Part shown: positions 32,939 to 38,703 of the stretch, piece by piece
Numbering within the stretch: the stretch's first letter is position 1
How the letters are laid out: each line of letters starts with the position of its first letter
Source of the DNA: Anaerolinea sp.
GTDB taxonomy: Bacteria > Chloroflexota > Anaerolineae > Anaerolineales > Villigracilaceae
NCBI GenBank assembly: GCA_020719725.1
Contig: DYPU01000019.1
Coordinates: 1-38,703, forward strand
DNA: 38,703 nt
Direction: 5' to 3'
Translations under genes and position numbers: made by a program
The notes under the pieces: generated by a model
The model's input: only the letters and a program-made list of their open reading frames with translations
What the model was told of the DNA's origin: nothing
The model's database searches: none

Positions 32939-33310
32939 CTAGAGCACTTCAGGCGCCAGGGAAACAATCTTCATAAAGCCCTTTTCACGCAGTTCACGCG
33001 CAACAGGCCCGAAGATACGGCTGCCTTTAGGATTTTGCCCATCATTATCCAAGATAACGGCGGCATTATCGTCAAAACGGATGTGAGAGCCATCTTCGCG
33101 GCGCCATTCTTTAGCACAACGCACAATCACAGCTTTGACAACTTCACTTTTCTTCACCGCGCCCTGCGGAGCGGCAGACTTCACGGTTGCGACAACTACA
33201 TCGCCAACCGCGCCATAGCGACGCATGGAACCACCCAAGACGTGAATGACCAGCAACTCACGAGCGCCGCTATTATCGGCAACTTTTACACGAGACTCTT
33301 GCTGAATCAT
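32939..33310 (-). CDS. rplN: 50S ribosomal protein L14
   Basis: A 123-residue L14, a highly conserved protein at the subunit interface. It begins [20 protein letters not shown], contains [40 protein letters not shown] and the end [20 protein letters not shown]. It is spaced 2 nt from the end of rpsQ. Confidence 0.98.
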   Translation of the reverse strand: MIQQESRVKVADNSGARELLVIHVLGGSMRRYGAVGDVVVATVKSAAPQGAVKKSEVVKAVIVRCAKEWRREDGSHIRFDDNAAVILDNDGQNPKGSRIFGPVARELREKGFMKIVSLAPEVL

Positions 33311-33312
33311 GA

Positions 33313-33585
33313 CTATACCTCCACGCCGCTATCAGCGGTTTTGGTTTCGCGCTTGACAATTGCCTCAACTACCCAACGTTTCTGGCTCGAAATCGGGCGG
33401 CTTTCAACAATTTGTACCTCGTCACCCACCTGACAACCAATTTCATCATGCGCTTTGACGCGCTTGCTCAGGTGAACAACCTTGCGGTACAACGGGTGAC
33501 GGAAGGTACGCTTAATTTCCACCACCACTGTCTTCTGCATTTTGTTGCTGGTGACAACACCAGTTATACGACGACGTTCATTCAT
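33313..33585 (-). CDS. rpsQ: 30S ribosomal protein S17
   Basis: A 90-residue S17 with the OB-fold segments [39 protein letters not shown] and [20 protein letters not shown]. It binds 16S rRNA early in assembly. It follows rpmC by 11 nt and precedes rplN. Confidence 0.97.
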   Translation of the reverse strand: MNERRRITGVVTSNKMQKTVVVEIKRTFRHPLYRKVVHLSKRVKAHDEIGCQVGDEVQIVESRPISSQKRWVVEAIVKRETKTADSGVEV

Positions 33586-33596
33586 GACAAACCTTC

Positions 33597-33794
33597 CTAT
33601 TCCGCCGGTTTTTGCTTTTCACTCAAGACCGTCTCCATGCGAGCGATCTGGCGGCGCAGAATACGTAGACGACTGGTGTCAGTCAACTGACCTGCTACCT
33701 GCTGAAAGCGCAACTTCATCAACTCTTCGCGCATATCATTGGTTTTAGTCAGAATCTCATCGGCGGAAAGAGCGCGGATATCTTTAGCTTTCAT
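33597..33794 (-). CDS. rpmC: 50S ribosomal protein L29
   Basis: A 65-residue L29, an all-helical protein at the peptide exit. MKAKDIRALSADEILTKTND and the conserved MKLRFQQVAGQLTDTSRLR stretch are present. It starts 5 nt after the rplP stop, in the usual L16-L29-S17 order. Confidence 0.96.
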   Translation of the reverse strand: MKAKDIRALSADEILTKTNDMREELMKLRFQQVAGQLTDTSRLRILRRQIARMETVLSEKQKPAE

Positions 33795-33799
33795 ATTCC

Positions 33800-34225
33800 T
33801 TACTCTCCTGCCACCGCATCGCGGCGGGTGATGATTTTAGTTCTAATCGGAAATTTGTACTGAGCCATCTTGAGTGCTCTCAAGGCTTCTTCGTCAGTCA
33901 TACCACCAATTTCGAACATGACTCTGCCGGGCTTGACCACGGCAACATAGTATTCCACATTTCCTTTCCCTTTACCCATACGGGTTTCAGGAGGACGATG
34001 GGTATAAGGCTTGGCCGGGAAAATACGAATCCAGACCTTACCACGGCGCTTCATTTCGCGGACGATGACACGACGGGCGGCTTCGATTTGGCGGGCGGTA
34101 ATCCAGCCTGGCTCAAGGGCCTGTAGGCCCCATTCACCAAAAGAAATCTCAGCGCCGCGCAGGGCTTTACCCTTCATGCGACCGCGCATCTGCTTGCGCC
34201 ACTTAACACGTTTCGGCATTAACAT
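33800..34225 (-). CDS. rplP: 50S ribosomal protein L16
   Basis: A 141-residue L16 near the A-site tRNA. It has [59 protein letters not shown] and [11 protein letters not shown]. Two start codons are possible: ATG at 34225 (AGAGG about 7 nt before it) or ATG at 34219, which gives the canonical MPKR start. The product differs by two residues only. rpsC lies 84 bp upstream, a wider gap than most in this cluster. Confidence 0.96.
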   Translation of the reverse strand: MLMPKRVKWRKQMRGRMKGKALRGAEISFGEWGLQALEPGWITARQIEAARRVIVREMKRRGKVWIRIFPAKPYTHRPPETRMGKGKGNVEYYVAVVKPGRVMFEIGGMTDEEALRALKMAQYKFPIRTKIITRRDAVAGE

Positions 34226-34309
34226 GGCTAAACCTCTTTCAAAGTGGTAGAGATTAGAGACTGGAGAGTAGCAAAAAGCAGATTCTGCTCTTCAACTACT
34301 CACCCTGTC

Positions 34310-34987
34310 CTACTCACTAACGTAAACACCTTCGGTCGATTCGACCTTCTCTTCGATTTCCTGCTTCATATCGCCCTTGTAAACCCAGACCTTGATACCG
34401 ATGCGGCCATAGGTTGTCAGTGCTTCTGCGCGAGAAAAATCAATATCTGCGCGCAGTGTTTGCAGGGGTACGCGGCCTTCGCGCAACCAGACAGTACGAG
34501 CCATTTCTGCGCCCGCCAAACGACCAGCAACTTCAATCTTGATGCCCTGGGCACCCTGACGAATTGCCTGTTGGATAGCACGCTTCATGGCGCGGCGATA
34601 AGCAATACGGCGAACGAGTTGATCGGCAATGTTACGCGCAATCAGGAACGCATCGGTATCGGGACTGGTCAGTTCCTTAATATCAAGGTCTACTTTCTTG
34701 CCAACCAGTTCTGTCAAACCTTCACGAACCTTTTTGACGCCCTCACCCTTACGACCAATCAAAATACCGGGCTTGGCAGTATTCACCGTCACCTTGATTT
34801 TGCCAGGGAAACGTTCCACATCAACGCGCGAAACCCCAGCCTTGGGGGCAATGTTCTGCACAAACTCGCGGATGGACATATCCTGCTTGAGTTGTTCACG
34901 GTACTGAGCGCCTTCAGCAAACCAGCGGCCTTGCCAGCCACGGCTAACTACCAGGCGAAATCCAATCGGATGTACTTTACGACCCAT
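34310..34987 (-). CDS. rpsC: 30S ribosomal protein S3
   Basis: A 225-residue S3 at the mRNA entry. It begins MGRKVHPIGFRLVVSRGWQG, has a KH domain with KPGILIGRKGEGVKKVREGL, and a C-terminal domain with the GIKVWVYKGDM motif. It follows rplV by 18 nt. The 84-bp gap downstream contains no recognisable signal apart from AT-rich sequence. Confidence 0.97.
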   Translation of the reverse strand: MGRKVHPIGFRLVVSRGWQGRWFAEGAQYREQLKQDMSIREFVQNIAPKAGVSRVDVERFPGKIKVTVNTAKPGILIGRKGEGVKKVREGLTELVGKKVDLDIKELTSPDTDAFLIARNIADQLVRRIAYRRAMKRAIQQAIRQGAQGIKIEVAGRLAGAEMARTVWLREGRVPLQTLRADIDFSRAEALTTYGRIGIKVWVYKGDMKQEIEEKVESTEGVYVSE

Positions 34988-35005
34988 AATTATTCCGTAC
35001 CTTTC

Positions 35006-35347
35006 CTAAGCTTCGCGTTCTCGCAGAACAATGGTGACATGCGATGAGCGGCGTAGCACCGGCTTGAACCGTCCGCGAGCACCAAAGCGACGCCACTTGC
35101 GAGTGGGGGCTTCATCAGCAAAGATTGTCGCCACATACAGGTCGTCGCGGCTGACGCTAAAGTTTTCTTCAGCATTTGCGACAGCCGATTTCAGCAGCTT
35201 AAGAACCGGTTCAGCGGAGCGGTTGGGTACAAAGCGCAACATTTCAAGAGCAGCGTTGGCATCTTTGCCACGAACCAAATCAACCACCAAGCGAACTTTT
35301 TGGGCCGAAATGGAGAGAAAGCGCAAGTGAGCGCGAATATCTGCCAT
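35006..35347 (-). CDS. rplV: 50S ribosomal protein L22
   Basis: A 113-residue L22 whose long hairpin lines the exit tunnel. It shows ISAQKVRLVVDLVRGKDANA, VLKLLKSAVANAEENFSVS, and the hairpin region ARGRFKPVLRRSSHVTIVL. It starts 3 nt after the rpsS stop. Confidence 0.97.
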   Translation of the reverse strand: MADIRAHLRFLSISAQKVRLVVDLVRGKDANAALEMLRFVPNRSAEPVLKLLKSAVANAEENFSVSRDDLYVATIFADEAPTRKWRRFGARGRFKPVLRRSSHVTIVLREREA

Positions 35348-35350
35348 GGC

Positions 35351-35629
35351 TTACTTCCCTTTCGTAGACTTTTCCGAGACGTGGCCGCGGAATGTGCGAG
35401 TAGGGGCAAATTCACCCAGACGGTGACCGACCATGTTCTCGGTCACATAAATCGGCACATGGCGACGGCCATCATGCACGGCAATGGTATGCCCCACCAT
35501 CTGGGGAAAGATGACGCTGGCCCGGCTCCAGGTACGCAGTACCTTTTTCTCGCCACGCTGGTTCATCATCTCAATTTTCTTCAACAGTTTCGGGGCAATG
35601 AAGGGCCCCTTCTTGAGCGATCTCGACAT
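35351..35629 (-). CDS. rpsS: 30S ribosomal protein S19
   Basis: A 92-residue S19 in the head of the small subunit, beginning [20 protein letters not shown] and containing [20 protein letters not shown] and [20 protein letters not shown]. It lies 41 nt after rplB. Confidence 0.98.
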   Translation of the reverse strand: MSRSLKKGPFIAPKLLKKIEMMNQRGEKKVLRTWSRASVIFPQMVGHTIAVHDGRRHVPIYVTENMVGHRLGEFAPTRTFRGHVSEKSTKGK

Positions 35630-35670
35630 AGTTTTTACTCTCTTTTGCGTTACGTTTTACATGTTACGCA

Positions 35671-36507
35671 TTAGCGGCTGTTCTTGCTGCGGCGCTTAAC
35701 AATGTACTTGTCGGTCTGCTTATTCTTGCGGGTCTTGTAACCACGCGTGGGTTTACCCCACGGAGATTTCGGCCCCGGCATACCAACAGGCTGACGACCT
35801 TCACCACCACCATGAGGATGGTCGCGGGGAGACATCGCAGTACCACGCACAGTCGGACGAATGCCCAGATGGATTTTACGCCCGGCCTTGCCCAGCTTGA
35901 TATTGCTATGATCCAAATTGCCAACTTGGCCAATTGTGGCATAGCAAGTTTGAAGAATCAAGCGAACTTCACCAGAGGGCATACGAATTTGGGCATAATC
36001 ACCCTCTTTCGCCAGCAATTGGGCTGCGCTACCGGCAGAACGAACCAACTGTCCGCCTTTGCCTTGTTTGATCTCGACGTTATGCACCATAGTACCAACA
36101 GGGATGCTCGAAATCGGCAGACAGTTGCCTGGACGAATCTCGGCATTTGCGCCAGAGACAATGGTATCGCCAACTTTCAGGCCAAGCGGCGCCAAGATAT
36201 AGCGCTTCTCACCATCAGCGTAGTTCAACAAAGCAAGACGAGCGGTGCGGTTCGGGTCATATTCAATCGCCGCAACACGGGCAGGGATATTAAGCTTGTC
36301 ACGCTTAAAATCCACGATACGCAGAAAACGCTTGTGTCCGCCACCATGGTGTCGTACGGTGATACGACCATACAGGTTGCGGCCACCGGTCTTGCGTAAA
36401 GAAACAATCAGCGAGCGTTCGGGTTTCGATTTGGTAATTTCGTCAAACGAATACCCTGTCATACCACGCTGACCGGGGGTTACCGGTTTATACTTCTTGA
36501 CAGCCAT
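35671..36507 (-). CDS. rplB: 50S ribosomal protein L2
   Basis: A 278-residue L2, needed for subunit association and peptidyl-transferase centre assembly. It begins [20 protein letters not shown], has the [20 protein letters not shown] loop and the C-terminal [20 protein letters not shown] with the conserved histidine region. The start overlaps the rplW stop as TAATG. Confidence 0.98.
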   Translation of the reverse strand: MAVKKYKPVTPGQRGMTGYSFDEITKSKPERSLIVSLRKTGGRNLYGRITVRHHGGGHKRFLRIVDFKRDKLNIPARVAAIEYDPNRTARLALLNYADGEKRYILAPLGLKVGDTIVSGANAEIRPGNCLPISSIPVGTMVHNVEIKQGKGGQLVRSAGSAAQLLAKEGDYAQIRMPSGEVRLILQTCYATIGQVGNLDHSNIKLGKAGRKIHLGIRPTVRGTAMSPRDHPHGGGEGRQPVGMPGPKSPWGKPTRGYKTRKNKQTDKYIVKRRSKNSR

Positions 36508-36809
36508 TACTGCACCCCTTCAAAAATCGAAAGTGTCTGGCCCGCTTCGAGGGTAATAATTGCCTTCTTGTAACCAGCGCGGCGCACCAGCAAACGGCGG
36601 GAGCGGGCGCGACGGCCACGCTTCGCCGGGGTGTTGATGATATTCACATTAACAACCTTGACATCGAACAGCCGCTCAATCGCATCCTTCACCAGCGTGC
36701 GTGTGGCGCTGCCAGCGACTTCAAAGGTGTACTGATTGAGTTTGCTGGACTGATAATTGGTTTTTTCAGTGACCAGCGGACGGCGTAAAACTTCATAAAT
36801 CGTCGTCAT
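36507..36809 (-). CDS. rplW: 50S ribosomal protein L23
   Basis: A 100-residue L23 at the exit site, where signal recognition particle and trigger factor dock. It has [40 protein letters not shown] and the basic [13 protein letters not shown] region. The ATG at 36809 is preferred to an in-frame TTG two codons upstream because AGGAG precedes it by about 6 nt. The stop overlaps the rplB start. Confidence 0.96.
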   Translation of the reverse strand: MTTIYEVLRRPLVTEKTNYQSSKLNQYTFEVAGSATRTLVKDAIERLFDVKVVNVNIINTPAKRGRRARSRRLLVRRAGYKKAIITLEAGQTLSIFEGVQ

Positions 36810-36818
36810 GCTCAACTC

Positions 36819-37448
36819 CTAACCTAAGTGAGCCGTCAAAACATCAATGACCTGCATCGGCATGACGATTTTATCGTAGCCCAACAAATCACGAATGTTC
36901 AGATAAGCGGCCATAAGAACTTTAGTGCCCTCAATATTATTAGTTGCGCGAACAACCATATCGTATGCGGCACTTTTCTCAGGGATTAACACCAAAGACT
37001 TGGCATCACCTGTCAAGCTCTTGAGCGCTTTCGCCATTAGCCTGGTCTTCGGTTCTGGCAGAAACAATTCATCCACAATCACAAGCCCCGCGGCGGCGGC
37101 TTTTGCCGATAATGCCGAGCGTAGAGCTGCGCGGCGCATCTTCAAAGGCATACGCTGGGTGTATTTGCGAGGGTGGGGTGTATGGATACGACCACCGCCG
37201 ACCCAATGGGCTGCGCGAGTGGAACCTTGACGGGCACGGCCAGTACCTTTTTGCTTCCAGGGTTTACGGCCACCACCAGCTACCTCGCCACGCACTTTAG
37301 TATCGTGCGTGCCCAGACGGGCATTTGCCATCTGACGCAAGAAAGCCTGGTGCATCAAATCTACATTAATTGGGGCTTCAAAGATGGCTGCAGGTAATTC
37401 AACCTGTTTCACTTTTTGGCCTTCCATGTTGAAAACATCAACCTTCAT
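36819..37448 (-). CDS. rplD: 50S ribosomal protein L4
   Basis: A 209-residue L4, with a long loop lining the exit tunnel (GGGRKPWKQKGTGRARQGST) and the segments VDLMHQAFLRQMANARLGTH and PLKMRRAALRSALSAKA. The ATG at 37448 has GGGAG upstream and matches the family start MKVDVFNMEG. In E. coli L4 represses the S10 operon; no E. coli-like leader is recognisable here. Confidence 0.96.
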   Translation of the reverse strand: MKVDVFNMEGQKVKQVELPAAIFEAPINVDLMHQAFLRQMANARLGTHDTKVRGEVAGGGRKPWKQKGTGRARQGSTRAAHWVGGGRIHTPHPRKYTQRMPLKMRRAALRSALSAKAAAAGLVIVDELFLPEPKTRLMAKALKSLTGDAKSLVLIPEKSAAYDMVVRATNNIEGTKVLMAAYLNIRDLLGYDKIVMPMQVIDVLTAHLG

Positions 37449-37472
37449 AACACATGCTCCCATTCATCGCGC

Positions 37473-38102
37473 TTACTGCTTGCGCGCTTCCTTGATCATA
37501 ATCAGGCCGCCTTTAGGGCCAGGAACAGCGCCGTGAACGCCAATCAGGTTACGTTCGGTGTCAACCAGAACAACCTTCAAGCTTTGCACTGTCACACGGT
37601 CATCGCCCATGTGACCCGGTCCACGCGCACCCTTGTAGACGCGCCCTGGGGTAGTACCAGAACCGCGAGAACCAGGCGCGCGATGACGGTCAGACTGACC
37701 ATGAGTCTTGGGGCCTCCGCGGAAGTGGTAACGCTTTACAGCACCCGCAAAACCCTTCCCCTTGCTCGTGCCAATTACATCCACGCGCTCACCAGGGGTA
37801 AACATATCAACCTTGACAACATCACCAACAGAAACGCCCGGGGTTTTGGTGCGGAACTCACGCAGGAAACGCAGAGGAGGTAATTCAGAAGTCTTAAGAT
37901 GACCAACTTCACCGCCGCTCAAACGTTTGGGGTGAACTTCTGAAAAACCCAACTGCACCGCAGAGTATCCTTCCTTCTCCGGACGCCGAATCTGGGTAAC
38001 GTAGCAAGGCCCAGCCTCGATGAGGGTGACCGGATAAGCCACACCTGTATCATCGAAGATCTGGGTCATACCAATCTTCTTACCAAGAAGCCCTTTCAAC
38101 AT
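37473..38102 (-). CDS. rplC: 50S ribosomal protein L3
   Basis: A 209-residue L3, one of the first assembly proteins, reaching the peptidyl-transferase centre. It begins [20 protein letters not shown] and carries [33 protein letters not shown] and [26 protein letters not shown] precedes the ATG. It is separated from rpsJ by an unusual 228-bp structured spacer. Confidence 0.98.
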   Translation of the reverse strand: MLKGLLGKKIGMTQIFDDTGVAYPVTLIEAGPCYVTQIRRPEKEGYSAVQLGFSEVHPKRLSGGEVGHLKTSELPPLRFLREFRTKTPGVSVGDVVKVDMFTPGERVDVIGTSKGKGFAGAVKRYHFRGGPKTHGQSDRHRAPGSRGSGTTPGRVYKGARGPGHMGDDRVTVQSLKVVLVDTERNLIGVHGAVPGPKGGLIMIKEARKQ

Positions 38103-38330
38103 ACTCGGTTTTCTCCTTTATAAAATATGCGGGATACGGCACAAGGCCTCTCCAACGACGAGACTGTCAGCCTGGGCTGTGGCTGCATCATCTCCGGGTA
38201 GCGCAGTCTGCGGGGCTGCCGCGACACACATTTTCGTAGGGTCTACGAACAGACCCGCGCTTGCGTTACCGTTTTTTAGTCGGTTAGCTCTTTTTTATGA
38301 AAGCTAACCGACCTATTTACTTTTTTATTG
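38103..38330 (-). promoter_or_regulatory. Structured rpsJ-rplC spacer (candidate leader/attenuator)
   Basis: The spacer holds a perfect 11-bp hairpin (arms 38279-38289 and 38302-38312) and two mutually exclusive hairpins. The first has arms GGGTCT/AGACCC (38239-38244, 38251-38256). The second has arms TTCGTAG/CTACGAA (38233-38239, 38243-38249). A GGTA/TACC and CGC/GCG pairing can close around them. On the minus strand the 11-bp hairpin is followed by A-rich rather than U-rich sequence, so it is not a standard terminator for the cluster. Confidence 0.45.
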
Positions 38331-38639
38331 CTAAATCTTTATCTCAATATCGACACCAGCAGGCAGATTGAGCCTCATCAGCATGTCAATCGTTTTCGAA
38401 TCGGGATCGAGTACATCTATCAAACGATTGTGAGTGCGAATCTCGAAGTGTTCGTGCGAGTCTTTGTCAATAAACGCAGAGCGACGTATTGTAAACCGTT
38501 CTTTCTTTGTTGGCAAGGGTACGGGGCCAACTACTTGGGCACCAGAACGCTCAGCCGTTTCAACGATACGCTTGGCCGACTGGTCAAGCACGCGGTGGTC
38601 ATACGCCTTAAGGCGAATGCGGATTTTCTGCTTCGACAT
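38331..38639 (-). CDS. rpsJ: 30S ribosomal protein S10
   Basis: A 102-residue S10, also known as the NusE antitermination factor. It has the typical [40 protein letters not shown] and [18 protein letters not shown]. It starts 8 nt after the tuf stop, so the str (tuf) and S10 segments are joined in one transcription unit here. Confidence 0.98.
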   Translation of the reverse strand: MSKQKIRIRLKAYDHRVLDQSAKRIVETAERSGAQVVGPVPLPTKKERFTIRRSAFIDKDSHEHFEIRTHNRLIDVLDPDSKTIDMLMRLNLPAGVDIEIKI

Positions 38640-38647
38640 GTCTGCAC

Positions 38648-38703
38648 CTATTGGATGATTTTGGTGATGACACCCGCGCCGACGGTCAGGCCGCCTTCAC
38701 GGA
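38648..38703 (-). CDS. tuf: Elongation factor Tu, 3' end only
   Basis: The last 18 codons of a gene that runs off the window. The encoded tail [17 protein letters not shown] matches the C-terminus of EF-Tu (family pattern REGG-TVGAGVV-KI), with leucine where many EF-Tu proteins have arginine. It ends with TAG at 38648-38650, 8 nt before rpsJ. Confidence 0.93.
   Translation of the reverse strand, partial: REGGLTVGAGVITKIIQ

Noticed and set aside
38279-38312. 11-bp hairpin as a terminator between rpsJ and rplC
   Set aside because: On the transcribed minus strand it is followed by an A-run, not U; the T-rich side belongs to the plus strand, where no gene precedes it. Kept as part of a structured spacer instead.
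1-38703. CRISPR arrays, insertion sequences, prophage or attachment sites
   Set aside because: No regularly spaced repeats, transposase or integrase motifs, or terminal inverted repeats with target duplications were found on reading both strands.

Overview
The window looks like a chromosomal segment of a member of the Chloroflexota, most likely Anaerolineae. This is inferred from gene content: a bacterial mevalonate-pathway decarboxylase, Desulfovibrio-type molybdenum aldehyde oxidoreductases next to a dicluster flavoprotein, TPR-protein debris, and a long S10-spc-alpha ribosomal cluster that also carries truA, rplM and rpsI. No phage, transposase, integrase or CRISPR array was seen.

Left part (1-6360): a tRNA-Ala(CGC) on the minus strand with a near-consensus promoter is divergent from radC. 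A minus-strand block follows: M50 site-2-type protease, HEAT-repeat protein, secreted/anchored gluzincin peptidase and acylphosphatase (4888 down to 1049). A solitary (di)phosphomevalonate decarboxylase gene with its own promoter comes next. From 6360 to 7140 there is a graveyard of broken genes, including a TPR-protein remnant interrupted by a stop where a tryptophan is expected.

Middle part (7215-18754): a molybdenum hydroxylase locus read on the minus strand. Order of transcription: two tandem ~970-aa aldehyde-oxidoreductase-like enzymes of a divergent subtype, a 756-aa dicluster Fe-S/FAD/CCG-domain electron-transfer protein, a 69-aa four-cysteine redox protein, then an enzyme that aligns almost residue for residue with Desulfovibrio gigas Mop. 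A clear promoter lies ~280 nt upstream of the first gene and a strong terminator follows the last. The first and last hydroxylase genes share a leader element, not recognised as any known family: two AACGG boxes exactly 34 nt apart, a T-run between them, ending 70-80 nt before the start codon and able to form alternative hairpins. This element and the divergent tandem enzymes are the best candidates for something undescribed.

Right part (19151-38703): a two-gene plus-strand unit (PLDc_N-like membrane peptide, alpha/beta hydrolase), convergent mazG, then the minus-strand ribosomal supercluster from tuf (only its 3' end is present) through rpsJ, rplCDWB, rpsS, rplV, rpsC, rplP, rpmC, rpsQ, rplNXE, rpsN, rpsH, rplFR, rpsE, rpmD, rplO, secY, adk, map, rpmJ, rpsMKD, rpoA, rplQ, truA, rplM and rpsI, closed by a long hairpin terminator. 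infA is absent from its usual place between map and rpmJ; an apparent internal promoter and a GAAA-loop hairpin sit there. The rpsJ-rplC spacer is unusually long and structured.
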